The notes under the pieces were generated by a model. It was not told the origin of the DNA and searched no databases. It saw only the letters and a list, made by a program, of their open reading frames with translations. A DNA stretch of 64,000 bases from Stenogyne calaminthoides (Eukaryota > Streptophyta > Magnoliopsida > Lamiales > Lamiaceae), in NCBI GenBank assembly GCA_037126765.1, contig JBBCBC010000012.1:2356001-2420000 (forward strand). The letters run 5' to 3'. Below are positions 35,734-46,417 of this stretch, in pieces. Made by a program: the position numbers and the translations under genes. Positions within the stretch are counted from its first letter, which is position 1; each line of letters opens with the position of its first letter.

Positions 35734-38671
35734 ATGGCTTCTCGTTCAAATTCCTCTGCTTCAGTAGAATCAGAATCAAATCGCCATAGTTCCTCCTCCC
35801 CCTCTTTCGGTACAATCTCTCGTATCGACGCTGATGCGTCGAAGATGAATGTCTCGGGATCAAGGTCTCGTTGGTAAGTTTGGCAGCCGTTTGCCGTTCT
35901 TACCTCCGATTTCGATAATGCCCTAAATGAATTAGATAGGGATTTAGCCCGTACCGATTTTTTGGATGATTAAGATGAAGATTCTTTGCCCCAACCCCAA
36001 ATTAGGTCTAGGGTTGTAAATAGGGATGATGATAATGTGAGGGAGGAAACTCTGATAGTTGAGAATGTTGATGAGTCGAACAGAGGGTTCGACGGCAAGC
36101 CGAACACGGGGCTCGATATCCCTGTCGGTCTTCCTCATAGCCCAACATATAGCGATTATAATGCTCGTTATAATTTTAATTGGCCCGAACAACCTCATAG
36201 GATTAGGGTTGAGAATGAGTACCCGACAAGCAAAATTGCGAGCGTAATTGATGTAGATATGCTCGCCCAACTGTATAAGAACTATGAAACTCCAAAAGAC
36301 GTATTTTTCTGGGTACCTGGTCCTGATGAGCGAGTAGACCAGCCTCCTGAGGGTTGTGTTGCTGGAAATTTGGATACAATGGAAGCGGGTCTTCGATTCC
36401 CACTTCATCTGGCTATTACTCGTTTGCTCGTGGAATGGAACATCACCATTACGCAGCTGAAGCCGAATGGGTGGCACATGATTATGAGCTTCTTGACTTT
36501 GTTCGGCAAAACAAAGCCCGTATATTATCCTACAGCAGTTGAACTCTCACGCCTAGTGCATTTGACCCGTCCCAAGGGCGAACATGGATGGTTGTTCATA
36601 CAGGCAAATGCTAAGTGCAAGGTCATTGAGGATGTGCCGAACAAAATTAGTGATTGGAAGGAAAAATTCTGGTTCGTTGGGGGTGATTGGAAGAGCCCGG
36701 CTTCTGGAAGCGAACCAGATGCTCGCTTAGACATCCCCATAGATTTTGGGGTTTATCGAAGTAAGTATTTTGTGTCTTTTGCTCTACAGCTTGAACTGAT
36801 TTTAACTTATTCTCCATTTCAGGAATTCCAGCTGCGATGGACAAAGAGACCAACGACGGCTATTTTAGCAGCATCTGGCAAATCGATCTCGAGCCTCGCT
36901 CAGAACGATCTGTGAAGACTTTGAATACCGCCGATCAAAGAAAGAAAGGAGGCTTGTACGTGCCCCCTCATCATTTAGCTGCCGTCAATCCAGCTGGTAA
37001 GGATTGTTTTTTTGTATTTGCAAGTGTGTTGTACCTTTTGTTTGCTATTTCTCTTTCTTTTGTAATGAATTGTTTTGTCTATAGCTTTTTCTGCCGTCAT
37101 TGTTCCTGTGAGTACCTCCGAGCATACTGAGATGGCTCGAACAAAAAGGCCTCAAGAGCTTACTCGAATTCAAGCCGAGCGGGATGCTCGGCCCGAGCAA
37201 AAATCGGGAAGCGGCGGTGAGAAAAAGCGAGCCAAGCGGTAGATCTGAACACAGGGAGTCGAGCCGACCGAAGAGGACAACTCGTTCGGCCGAGCAGGGG
37301 GTGAGCTAACAGGCTCCGTCGCCAAAAAGATCAAGGAGGGCAGCTGACGAGCAGGATCCGACAGCTCAGACGAGCAACGAAATAGCCATCTCCGTGGTCG
37401 GTCCGGTCGCGCAAATCTTCGAGATGGAGGTCGGTACATCTTCTCCACCTCCTCCAGGACCTCAGACTTGGACTCCTATGAACCCTCAGCTCCGGTCCCC
37501 CGAGGATAAATCATTCTTGGGATGGGACCTGCGCCGAAAACAGTATGATTGTTCGCCTATTGGATTATTTTTTCCTTCAATGATTTTGTTCGCTTTATTT
37601 CATTTATTTGCTCGGGTGAACATGCAGGTTGAGTAGATTGGCGCCTCTGATGCCCGAATTGAAAAATTATTCTGCTCCCGAGTGTTCGCATAATGTCCCG
37701 ACCTTCCCGAGCATGTCTGAGAAGGCTTGTGAGACCCCTATTCGAGCATGGACGATCGAGCTCAAGAGGCCACCAAGGGTCCAACACCTTTGGAAACCAT
37801 GAGACTTGGCCTAGTTCATCATGGTCAATCTACGGTTCTTCTCGAAAAAGGCTTATCTTTGAGTCCGCCAATCTTCATGCCAACTACTTGGCTCTTATCA
37901 GAAGTTTTGAAGAAAAGGTGAACGAGCTGAGAAGAACTCAGGATGAACTGAGGTTGGCTCAGGGGCAGATAACCTCGGCCAAAGTGGAAACTTCATAAAG
38001 CTCGGAGGATGCTCGTCGGGGCTCGGGAAGATGCTCGCCAGGCGAGGGAGGAGCTAGGCCTTGCCCAGGAGGAGGTGGTTGACATCAGGAGGGTTCAAGA
38101 TGAGATGAATGTCGAGCTTCGCAAACTCAGATCTGGCATCGAGGCCGTGGAACACGAGAAGGATTTGCTCGGACAACAACTCCTTATTGCTGAAGAGACC
38201 AACACTCGTTTGGGTCTTGAAAATTCAAGGTTGCACAGTGAGGAGTATGTTGATTCCATGTCGAACTTCTCGTACATATGTGCCTTTGCCGATGCCATCC
38301 GATCTGCTCGACACACGCTTATTGCCGAACAAATTGCCCGCTCATATCTCATTTTCAGAAATACCTGATCGATAACCCGCCGGATCGCAACCTTCGATAT
38401 CTGATCTGAGTGATGTGTGCGACTTCTCAATCTTCCTAAAGGGATCAAAATTGATGATCCTATATTGGACGAGGAAGATGGCTCGGATGCGGGCATTGTT
38501 GATCAGGTGCAGAACGAACAAAGGGGACCTCCCGAAGTCGAGCAAAGTGTTGGCGAGCAGATTAGGCCTGACAATGTTGGAGGAGTTGTTCCTAAAGGGG
38601 CCGAGCAAGTTGGGCATGATTTGTTCGATACTTCGCTTCCGCCCACCCCCAACAACGAATTTGTTCCTTAG
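35734..38671 (+). pseudogene. Multi-exon antisense gene of element B (Transposase_28-like domain plus coiled coil)
   Basis: One frame runs from ATG 35734 to 36760, broken only by TAA at 35875 and 35971 (a sense codon TCG is seen at the second place in element A). It encodes a Ser-rich start, an acidic stretch and a ~230-residue domain with PLHLAITRLLVEWNITITQL, NGWHMIMSFLTLFG and WKEKFWFVGGDW, the pattern of the putative gypsy-type transposon family (Transposase_28). Introns are read at 36761-36822 (A|GTAAGT...TTTCAG|GA) and 36997-37084 (G|GTAAGG...TATAG|CT); both joins preserve the frame. A third probably spans about 37543-37627. Stops TAG 37240 and TGA 37246 and later frameshifts break it. 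Exon 4 encodes a long coiled coil (about 37880-38330), and an acidic tail ends at 38671. Function unknown. Confidence 0.8.
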
Positions 38672-38986
38672 TGTAATTTTTGCTTTACTGAACAATTGTT
38701 GTGTAATTTTTGTCTTCTTCTTTCTTGCTCGAACAATCTCTTTTGAACTTGTGTAATTTTTTGCCTTCTTCTCTTTTGTTCGAACAACTTCGAAATTGAA
38801 TAGTTGAATTTGCTTATTGAACAATTTCCTCTAACCTGATCGTTGAGGATGAATGTTGTTGCTGATGAATGACGGATGCTTGTGTTGCTTGATGTTTGCC
38901 TTGCTTTCTAGTTTATGTCTCTTTTCTTCTGAATGAATTCGAACATTGTGTTTGTCTATGTCCGCTCCTGACTTCTTTCGTTTTTT
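38672..38986 (+). other. 3' flank of the antisense gene, element B
   Basis: T-rich, with repeated TTGTGTAATTTTTGTCTTCT motifs (about 38698 and 38750). It probably serves as the 3' UTR of the antisense gene. No coding sequence. Confidence 0.4.
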
Positions 38987-39307
38987 GATTGTCTTATTGT
39001 GATGCAATCGGTTGATCGTCTTATTTAGGTGCGACCAGATGGGTTAACTTTATGCAACCCCTCCTTTCTTGGTTCGCGATCATCTTATTTAGGCGCGATC
39101 ACTTCGTACTAGGGTCGTCTTATTTAGGTGCGACCCCGCACTTATCACTCGCTTTTGCTACGGGCATTTGTAAGTACGAGTCGTCTTTTGCAACTGCGTA
39201 CCCATTACTCGCTTTTTCTTTGCGGGTATCGAGTCTAACGGTTCGTCGTGTGAACATAGACTTCGGCTTGTTCGTCTTTGTTCGGGTCGTCCGGCTTAGG
39301 TGCGACC
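38987..39307 (+). repeat. Five stem-loops of fixed geometry (5-bp stem, 13-base loop)
   Basis: Stem pairs are GATTG/CAATC (38987-39009), GATCG/CGACC (39014-39036, one mismatch), GATCA/CGATC (39078-39100, one mismatch), GGTCG/CGACC (39113-39135) and GGTCG/CGACC (39285-39307). Three loops are TCTTATTTAGG plus two bases, one is TCTTATTGTGATG and the last TCCGGCTTAGGTG. Stems differ while pairing is kept, and element A has the same series (21713-21875), with GATCG/CGATC fully paired. Confidence 0.6.
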
Positions 39308-39796
39308 TCTGATAGGCTTCAACTAGAAAATCTTAACAAACAAAAATATTTTTGCAACACGCTGTGTTCTATTACAACCTTTACATTTGAAGAAGATTGT
39401 CTATTACACATAACTATAGACATCAGACTATGGTTTTGAATTTAAGCCTTCTCTTGAGTAGACACGAGATGGCCTCATCCCGTCCGCGGAATTGATGTTG
39501 ACAAGCACGAGGCGGATCAGCCTGTCTACCCTTGTTTAAAAAACATGCTCAAGCAGCAGGATAAGCGTTTATCCCTCCTGGACAAGTTGCGATTATGCGG
39601 GCAGCTGCGGACATGAGCATGTGGCGAGCACGCCTGCTCGCCCATATCAGGCGCGAGCAAAATCCTCAGCTCGCACCATTTTTTCCCCTTCAATAGATGC
39701 CTGAGCATCAGCATCCGCGTGTTGTTTCGAGCGGATACCACGACATCCCTCCCCTTCGGAGGAGATTTTGGGGATGTGTAGGGGACTAGTGATTTA

Positions 39797-39979
39797 CTAC
39801 TGCATAAGCAGTGAGTAACGTGGAGTGGCAACCATGACTCTTCCGAGCATCTTGAGTCCGTAACGAGCGTCAACCTGTGCTCGGAGTGTCATATGGGGTA
39901 TAAGGCTCGTACTAGGACAGATGCTCGATTCAGCAGAATGATAGCTGAATCGAGTGCTGGATACTTCGTCTGGAGGCAT
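39797..39979 (-). CDS. Small TATA-headed frame downstream of integrase (60 codons), unknown
   Basis: ATG at 39977-39979 lies 85 bases downstream of a minus-strand TATAAATA (40064-40071). The frame gives 60 residues starting MPPDEVSSTRFSYHSAES and ending at TAG 39797-39799. Element A has the same TATA box, spacing and start (22715-22717) and also keeps a downstream segment (GLKMLGRVMVAT), but its frame is interrupted. It resembles no family I know. It could be a real small accessory frame of the retrotransposon or chance openness in a conserved non-coding leader. Confidence 0.3.
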   Translation of the reverse strand: MPPDEVSSTRFSYHSAESSICPSTSLIPHMTLRAQVDARYGLKMLGRVMVATPRYSLLMQ

Positions 39980-40063
39980 ACTGAACCAACTTTCTTCCGA
40001 TAACCGTAGTATTTTTTCTTTTTATCTGTTTTTCTCCACTTTCTTCAGCTATCAATATGCCTC

Positions 40064-40071
40064 TATTTATA
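40064..40071 (-). promoter_or_regulatory. Internal TATA box between integrase and antisense gene
   Basis: TATAAATA in the context GTACTATAAATAGAGGC on the minus strand, conserved in element A at 22807-22814. It predicts a second sense-strand transcript inside the element. Confidence 0.45.
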
Positions 40072-40448
40072 GTACTGTCCCAAACAGGTGCTGGCATGGC
40101 TAGTTGGTGCTGGCCTTCTTGCTTTAATTCCTCCTTTTGACATCTGTCCGGGTTTTTTGTCAGCTCTTATTTAAGGATTGACACGTTCCTTTTTTGGTTG
40201 CCACCACTTCTCAACTTGTTTTGACACGTATCTTCTATCTTTCAATAGTGTTGACCAGCATTTTTTCCTAGAAGATTTGTGTCGAACACGATGTGTTCTT
40301 CCTTCAGGATTGTCCTGCTCGTCTTAGGTGAATGGCTGATTATGTTCGGCCATTTATCCTCGTTCAAACTATGTGGTGATTATGTTGAACGGTTACAGGT
40401 TTCGCTTCGGTGTGTGTGGTGATTATGTTTGGCCAGTTATGCTCGTCA

Positions 40449-41201
40449 TTACTGATAATATTTTTTCAGATTTGAAGCATTCCACAAGTAGGACAAGGGG
40501 ACTCCATTCAGGTCTTCCAAATCATACGCCCCATTTAACAAACGTTCTGTAACTCTGAATGGACCTTCCCATGCTCGGCCGAACACACCACCTGATACCC
40601 CCATTGCTCGTCTTAAAACCAGCTCGCCCACATTGAACCTGCGTGTTCGGACTTTGGAGTTATAAAACTTTTCTGATCTCTTTTTGTACATGTCGCTCTT
40701 GAAATCAGCCTCCGTCCTTCTTTCTTCTAACAGGTCTGCACTCAGGACGAGCACCTGGTCATTGATGTGCTCTCCAAAAGTCATTATCCGATGACTCGGA
40801 ATCTTGATTTTTGCGGGTATAACAGCTTCCGCACCAAATGCCAGGGCAAACGAGGTTTTCGCAGTTGATGTTCTGAAAGTTGTTCGATAGGCCCATAATA
40901 TATCGGGTAACTCTTCAGCCCATCCTCCCCCCTTGGAATTATCAAGTCTGGCCTTGAGGGTATGCTTGATGATTTTATTAACGGCTTCAACTTGTCCGTT
41001 TGACTGGGGATAATACGGAGTTGAGTAATGGTTTTTTATGCCCCAACGAGCACAATGTTGTCGGAATTCACTTCCATCGAACTGTTTGCCATTATCCGTT
41101 ACTAATGATTGGGGAAGCCCAAAACGATAAATGATATTTTTCCAAACAAAGTTCCATATTCTTTGTTCGGTGATTTTAACAATAGCTCGGCTTCCGCCCA
41201 T
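40449..41201 (-). CDS. Integrase C-terminal two thirds, element B (shifted frame)
   Basis: Integrase joins element DNA to the host chromosome. This frame holds the second catalytic aspartate in LVTDNGKQFDG and the glutamate in SNGQVEAVNKIIKHTLK. It then holds the DILWAYRTTFRTST motif and the C-terminal DNA-binding tail ending in a stop at 40449. The first aspartate lies in the upstream frame (41102-43585). The two frames overlap at 41102-41201; comparison with element A indicates loss of one base near 41191 in B. Without it integrase would be continuous with RT/RNase H, so this copy should be inactive in integration. Confidence 0.85.
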   Translation of the reverse strand: MGGSRAIVKITEQRIWNFVWKNIIYRFGLPQSLVTDNGKQFDGSEFRQHCARWGIKNHYSTPYYPQSNGQVEAVNKIIKHTLKARLDNSKGGGWAEELPDILWAYRTTFRTSTAKTSFALAFGAEAVIPAKIKIPSHRIMTFGEHINDQVLVLSADLLEERRTEADFKSDMYKKRSEKFYNSKVRTRRFNVGELVLRRAMGVSGGVFGRAWEGPFRVTERLLNGAYDLEDLNGVPLSYLWNASNLKKYYQ

Positions 41202-43585
41202 TTAGTATAGTAATCAACGGCAACCACAACATATTTTACTCCCGACGTGCCAGTAGGAAGTGGGCCGATCAAATCGATTCCCCATTTAGCAAATGGCCAT
41301 GGGCTGTAAACTGACACTAGTTCTTCAGGTGGGCTATGAGTAAGTGGGGCATGTACCTGGCACTTGTGGGCATACGCGAGTGAATCTTTTTTGAGGGTCG
41401 GCCAGTAATAACCTTGTCTGATAATTTTATGTGCCAGGACAAGCCCACCTGTATGGTTTCCGCATACTCCATCATGAATCTGCTCCAGAATTACATGACC
41501 CTCTTCAGGAGTAATACACTTCAATAGTGGAAGTGAGAAACTTCTTTTGTATAAATGCTCGTCTAAGATTGTATAACGAGCAGCTTGTAATCTGAGGTGA
41601 CTAGCTTGTGCCTTATTCACATGGAGAATTCCTTTTTGTAAGTAATTTAGAATTGGAGTCATCCAGGTTTCTTGCTCACCTGTCACATGGGCGATCACAA
41701 CTCTGGGAATTGATGGCGAACAAGTTGTGACGACCACAATGTCCGTCGTGTTCGTCACTCCTTCTGCTGTTGCCAGGCGTGCCAAAGCATCAGCGAACGA
41801 ATTACCCAATCGTGGTAATTGTTCTATGTAAACTTGTTCGAATTGCTCAAGTAACTTCTTTGCTAGTTGCTGATATTGTGCCATCTGTTCGCCTCGGGCC
41901 TCGTACTCGCCTGTTACTTGGTATACGATTTTCTGAGAATCGCTGAAAATCATCAGCCTCTGAATTCCCATTGTCATAGCCATGTGCAACCCAGCTATCA
42001 AATCTTCGTACTCAGCTTCATTATTTGTGGCTGGGAAATCAAAACGGATGGCTGTTGTGAAAGTTTGTCGAGTTGGGCTGATGAGAACCACGCCTGCTCC
42101 GGCTCTTGAACTTGTTGATGAGCCATCAACATACATATGCCATGGTTGGTCGACAGCTCTTTCGGGCATTTGTGGATATGTTAACTCGACCATGAAGTTG
42201 GCCATAGCTTGGCCTTTCATTGATGTTCGCGGGGCGAATGTAATTCCAAATTGGCCTAACTCCACCGCCCACTTGAGTAATCTGCCTGCAGTGTCTGGTC
42301 GGTGGAGGACTTGTCGCAATGGGAATGTGGTTAATACCTCGATTGAGTGATTGAAAAAGTATGGTCGCAATTTTCGAACACTCATAACGAGAGCATATGC
42401 TAATTTTTCCAGTGGAGGGTATCGGAGCTCGGCTTCTTTGAGCACCTGGCTTACATAGTAAACGGGCAAGTGTGTCATCCCCTCTGCCCGAACGAGCACG
42501 GCGCTAATTGCATGCTCGGATGCAGCAAGATACAGATAGAGTTGGTCGCCTGGAACAGGCTTAGACAATGTTTGAGTATCTGCAAGGTACTGCTTTAACG
42601 ACTCGAATGCATTTTGGCAATGCTCTGTCCACTGGAATTTCCCTTTCTTTAACGCATCAAAGAAAGGTTTGCATTTGTCCCCAGTTCGTGATATAAACCG
42701 GCTTACGAAAGCTAAACTTCCGGTTAATTTTTGGACCTCTTTCACACTCCTGGGGGCCTGCATGTCGAACATGGCTTGAATCTTTGATGGGTTCGCTTCA
42801 ATCCCCCGTTGACTGACCATATGTCCTAGGAATTTTCCTGAGTGAACCCCAAAGCTGCATTTCTTCGGATTTAGCTTCATGTTGTACTCCCTGAGAATAT
42901 CAAACGTTTGTGTGAGGTGGGTGATGTGGTCTTCCTTGTGTTCGCTTTTTACCACGATGTCATCAATATACACCTCAATTGTTCGGCCGATGTGTTCGTC
43001 GAACATCTTGTTCACCAAACGCTGATACGTTGCTCCGGCATTCTTTAATCCGAATGGCATGCGTTGCCAACAATACATATTCTTTTCGTTGTAGAATGCC
43101 GTATTCTTTTGATCGTCCGGATGCATGGGTATTTGGTGATAGCCAGCAAAAGCATCCATGAAGGTCATGAGCTCATGGCCTGCTGTATTATCGGCCAAAT
43201 AATCGATATGTGGCATTGGGAAATTATCTTTCGGGCATGCCTTGTTTAAATTAGTGAAATCAATACATAGTCTCCAAGTTCCATTAGACTTGCAGACGAG
43301 CACAGGGTTCGCAAGCCATCTTGGGCATTTTACTTCTCGAATCAGTTTATTGTCGAGCAACTTTTTGATTTCACTATTCATGGCTGCATACTTCTCCGGA
43401 CTGAACTTTCTGCGTTTCTGGATGACTGGAGTTTGTGTTGGATCAAGGTTGAGGAAGTGATATGCATGTTTTGGATCTATGCCAACCATGTCCTCATGCG
43501 ACCAAGCGAACACATCCAGATTTGCTTGAAGATATGCGATCATTTCTGTTCGAATTGGTTCCTGTAATTCCAAACCAATGAACAC
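41102..43585 (-). CDS. Pol of element B: RT, RNase H, archaeal-type RNase H, integrase N-part
   Basis: An 827-codon open frame. Residues ~60-250 are reverse transcriptase with FMDAFAGYH and catalytic YIDD (206-209). Residues ~310-420 are the RT-linked RNase H, which lacks the usual first aspartate (LYLAASEHA). Residues ~483-607 are a second, archaeal-type RNase H with D487 (YVDGSS), E525 (NNEAEYE), D549 (FSDS) and D599 (FADALARLA), so its catalytic set looks intact. Residues ~690-800 begin integrase: H704 and H711 are present but only one cysteine of the usual C-x2-C pair (HKCQVH). The first catalytic aspartate is D771. A degenerate first RNase H plus an acquired second one is characteristic of the Tat lineage. 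The last ~30 codons are out of frame. Confidence 0.93.
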   Translation of the reverse strand: MFIGLELQEPIRTEMIAYLQANLDVFAWSHEDMVGIDPKHAYHFLNLDPTQTPVIQKRRKFSPEKYAAMNSEIKKLLDNKLIREVKCPRWLANPVLVCKSNGTWRLCIDFTNLNKACPKDNFPMPHIDYLADNTAGHELMTFMDAFAGYHQIPMHPDDQKNTAFYNEKNMYCWQRMPFGLKNAGATYQRLVNKMFDEHIGRTIEVYIDDIVVKSEHKEDHITHLTQTFDILREYNMKLNPKKCSFGVHSGKFLGHMVSQRGIEANPSKIQAMFDMQAPRSVKEVQKLTGSLAFVSRFISRTGDKCKPFFDALKKGKFQWTEHCQNAFESLKQYLADTQTLSKPVPGDQLYLYLAASEHAISAVLVRAEGMTHLPVYYVSQVLKEAELRYPPLEKLAYALVMSVRKLRPYFFNHSIEVLTTFPLRQVLHRPDTAGRLLKWAVELGQFGITFAPRTSMKGQAMANFMVELTYPQMPERAVDQPWHMYVDGSSTSSRAGAGVVLISPTRQTFTTAIRFDFPATNNEAEYEDLIAGLHMAMTMGIQRLMIFSDSQKIVYQVTGEYEARGEQMAQYQQLAKKLLEQFEQVYIEQLPRLGNSFADALARLATAEGVTNTTDIVVVTTCSPSIPRVVIAHVTGEQETWMTPILNYLQKGILHVNKAQASHLRLQAARYTILDEHLYKRSFSLPLLKCITPEEGHVILEQIHDGVCGNHTGGLVLAHKIIRQGYYWPTLKKDSLAYAHKCQVHAPLTHSPPEELVSVYSPWPFAKWGIDLIGPLPTGTSGVKYVVVAVDYYTKWAEAELLLKSPNKEYGTLFGKISFIVLGFPNH

Positions 43586-43910
43586 TTCTAATTCTGGTAT
43601 GTTCGGGTCGATATTGATAGACTCCAGTTGTTTGACAGGTGTTGCTCACTTTTTTTTGCTTCCACCGAGGATCTTCGATCGACCCCCGGTGTTCGTCATC
43701 TACCTCCATAGGTTCAAAACCTACGCGAGGTTCTGGGTCCGGTAGCTCGTTTGGCGGATCAATACTCATTAGATCTGGGAGATCTGGGACATGTGTCACC
43801 ATTTCGGACTTTGTGTTCACGCATGGAGGTGTGCTCGTCAAAGGATATTTTGGCAGCGTATTTGCCAGTTGGCTTGACTCCCTGATTTCCCATGTTTGCT
43901 CCATCATGTT
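43586..43910 (-). pseudogene. Protease-RT linker of element B
   Basis: A Pro/Glu-rich linker (PDLMSIDPPNELPDPEPRVG) in a frame different from the 827-codon pol frame; the shift lies near 43645. Element A keeps the same linker in frame with its RT. No domain is known for it. Confidence 0.65.
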
Positions 43911-43919
43911 AACAATATT

Positions 43920-44520
43920 TTACTTTTCTGGTGCACATGATAGCAAACAATCTCGAGCTTTTTTCTTGTCACCTTTTACGCTACCCGTTCCATCTTGAGT
44001 TGAAAATTTTACACAGTAATAATAAGTAGAAACGAGCGACTTTAAATTCACGAATAAGCAGGCGACCTAGAAACCCGTTATAAGTATACGGAGCATCGAC
44101 GATTACAATATCTAGCATTCTAGTTCGTCGGATCTCCGGATTTAGAGTTGATTCTAACTCGACTCCTAACCTGATCATACCATAGGGTCGGGTTACAGAT
44201 TCCCCAAAACCCATAATGGTGTGATCACATGGTTTAATATAGCTACTCAAGTCCCCAACTTGCTTTTCCATTTGGTGCAAAGTGTCGATTTAACAAAATG
44301 TTCGTGATATGCTCATATTATCAACCCGGAGGAGGTCTTGCACCTTCAAACCGAGGAGACGAAAGCAATCGATGGTTAGAGAGTCATTTGTGGGGGTGAT
44401 TATACCGTCGAGATCGTCTTCTGAGAACATGATTTGGTGAGAGGGTGGTGTGCTAGCTGATGTGCTCGCCACCTTCACCTGATGGATGCTTTGCATGGCA
44501 CGCATCTCCATCTTCTTTTA
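43920..44520 (-). pseudogene. Aspartic protease region of element B, active site lost
   Basis: The downstream half is clear (MHQMEKQVGDLSSY, then DAPYTYNGFLGRLL). Where D-T-G should stand the frame reads LLRVDNMSIS and soon stops, because of indels near 44290-44345. The upstream piece MRAMQSIHQVKVASTSAS matches element A. This copy cannot process its polyprotein. Confidence 0.75.
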
Positions 44521-44539
44521 AATGCATTCGATAATGTCG

Positions 44540-46363
44540 ATTGCTACCGATAACATCCACTCACTGGACCATAATCAGGACGTATCATGTGAATTTCTTG
44601 ACTTTCTCGACCTCTACCCATAGTTGGGGCCCCTCTTTTAGGTAATTCAGACCTCTTACGGGATTGCCGGGATCCTTTGTCGGATGTTTTCTTGACCTTT
44701 AAACTTACCCTACGATCTCTCGCATTTTTTTATGTTAGGGACTCTCTAGGCTTTTTTAGGAACTGGGTAAGACGATTCTCCTAGTATAACTTCCAAAGTT
44801 GACGAAGTAAATCACGACAATCTTCTGTATTATGGCCGATGTACTCGTGATAATTACAATATTTGGAAGCATTAAGCCGATTCTTGTCCATTATGATTTT
44901 TCGAGGCCTATCCAACATGTCCCGATCTTTGATTTGGTTAAAAATTGTTTCTGCTGAAACGCCCAGAAGACTTCGTAGGGCGTTTGCTTCTGCTCTTTCT
45001 TCGAATGGTTTGAAAGACCCTGGGGGTTTATACCCCCCCTCATTCATCACTTACTTACCAAAAACTTTCTTTGTTGTTGTTTCCTGACCCAATCGTGATT
45101 GGGTAAGCAGATCCTGCATGGCTATGATCTTGGCTGCTCGCTCTCGGAATTCAGAATATGTGTTCGGTCAATCTTGATGCATGGCTTTCCACATATCAGT
45201 ATTCAGGGTTAGGCCTCCGACCACCGCGAGAATCTTGGCATCCTCTTCAACTGGGGCCCCATCATACAAACATTTATCAAATCTTTCGATATATGCTCGA
45301 TCTGACTCACCCCTTAGTTGGGAAAAATGCGCCAACCTTTGTTTTGGCTCTGGCGAAAGCACACATGGATGAGAAATGGGACGAGGAATTCTTTGTCCCA
45401 ACCGAGCGAAAGATGATGGATGGACGAAAGAGCAAAGTAGAGAACCATCTATGAGCTCGATCACCCAAAGTCATGGGGAATGATCAAGACCTTTGCATCG
45501 CGTCGGTGGCTCCATGGCGATCATAAAGTCCGAGTATTTCTTTGAGATGGACATGTGGGTCGGACTTCAAAGATCGAACATGGGGATTGGTGGTTGGATC
45601 TTCGCCACTTTCTCTTGTATTTTCGGCCGCCATGATCGGGTGGGTGTTAGTGGCGGCGGTGGTATTGTGCTTCGCCGAGGAGTCCTTTAGTCGGCGCCAG
45701 TCGGACTGTAAGCCTTCAATGGCTTTACGCACTTATAAATTTTGTGGGGCCAGCAGACTTAGATCGGGGTTGTGTCCCATCATGAGGACCCAGTGGGTCA
45801 TGCTCGTGATGGGGCGATCCCCTTTCCAAGATTCGTCCTTATCTACCCAATCGATGATGGATAGACAATTTTGTTCCAGCCAATTTTTGTTCGGGATGCG
45901 GACGATCATGAGGATCTGAGGGAGCGGGCATGTTTATCGGTTGTTCCCTCCCGGGATCCTGTCGCCTATAATTGCCGATTCGGTCTTTGGCGGAGAAGCC
46001 TCAAGCGTCAACGGCCGATGGTGCGGACCGCGAAATTTCTTCGTCATCAGACATATCATCTGCTTTTTTATTAGCCCGCTTCCGTGCAGCTTTTAACTTT
46101 ACTTGCTCGCTATCAGGTGTATGCGAGCGTCGATCATCATCATCTTGAGCTTCTAACTTGGCCAACTCTTTTTCGGCCCTCTCTTTCTGTGCTCGTAGCA
46201 AGAAAGTGATGGCCTTTGTTGTGGCCACCGGATCATTGGCAATATCTTCAAGATTGATGGTCTCCACTGTCTGATCTTTGTGAGGCTGACGTTGAACCTT
46301 TTTCCGGTCGTGAGGTCGACTTTGTCCTAACCTCTCTATCTGTGTATTCCTAGATTGAGGCAT
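44540..46363 (-). pseudogene. gag of element B, several frameshifts
   Basis: The start MPQSRNTQIERLGQSRPH (ATG 46361-46363) and the coiled-coil-like stretch are open to 46001. The core is split over several frames: QRLAHFSQLRGESDRAYIER at 45168-45464, and the zinc-knuckle variant CNYHEYIGHNTEDC in 44781-45050. A TAG closes gag at the gag/protease border (about 44547-44549), as TAA does in element A. Non-functional in this copy. Confidence 0.8.
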
Positions 46364-46399
46364 TATATTTCTTTTTTCTGCCTCGGCTAACTACGAGAC

Positions 46400-46416
46400 C
46401 CTCCTTCTAGCGTCAA
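46400..46416 (-). promoter_or_regulatory. Primer-binding site of element B (mutated)
   Basis: Adjacent to the 5' LTR border the minus strand reads TTGACGCTAGAAGGAG. It corresponds to TGGCGCTAGAAGGAG in element A, so the TGG start has changed. Confidence 0.55.
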
Positions 46417-46417
46417 T

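Noticed and set aside
35874..35879. GGTAAGT as a splice donor early in the antisense gene
   Set aside because: It looks like a donor, but the reading frame continues in phase straight through (35734 to 36760), so a TAA nonsense change is the simpler explanation.
35944..36477. Minus-strand frame of 177 codons opposite the antisense gene
   Set aside because: It mirrors the plus-strand Transposase_28-like domain, has no domain of its own, and the plus frame carries introns and a promoter.
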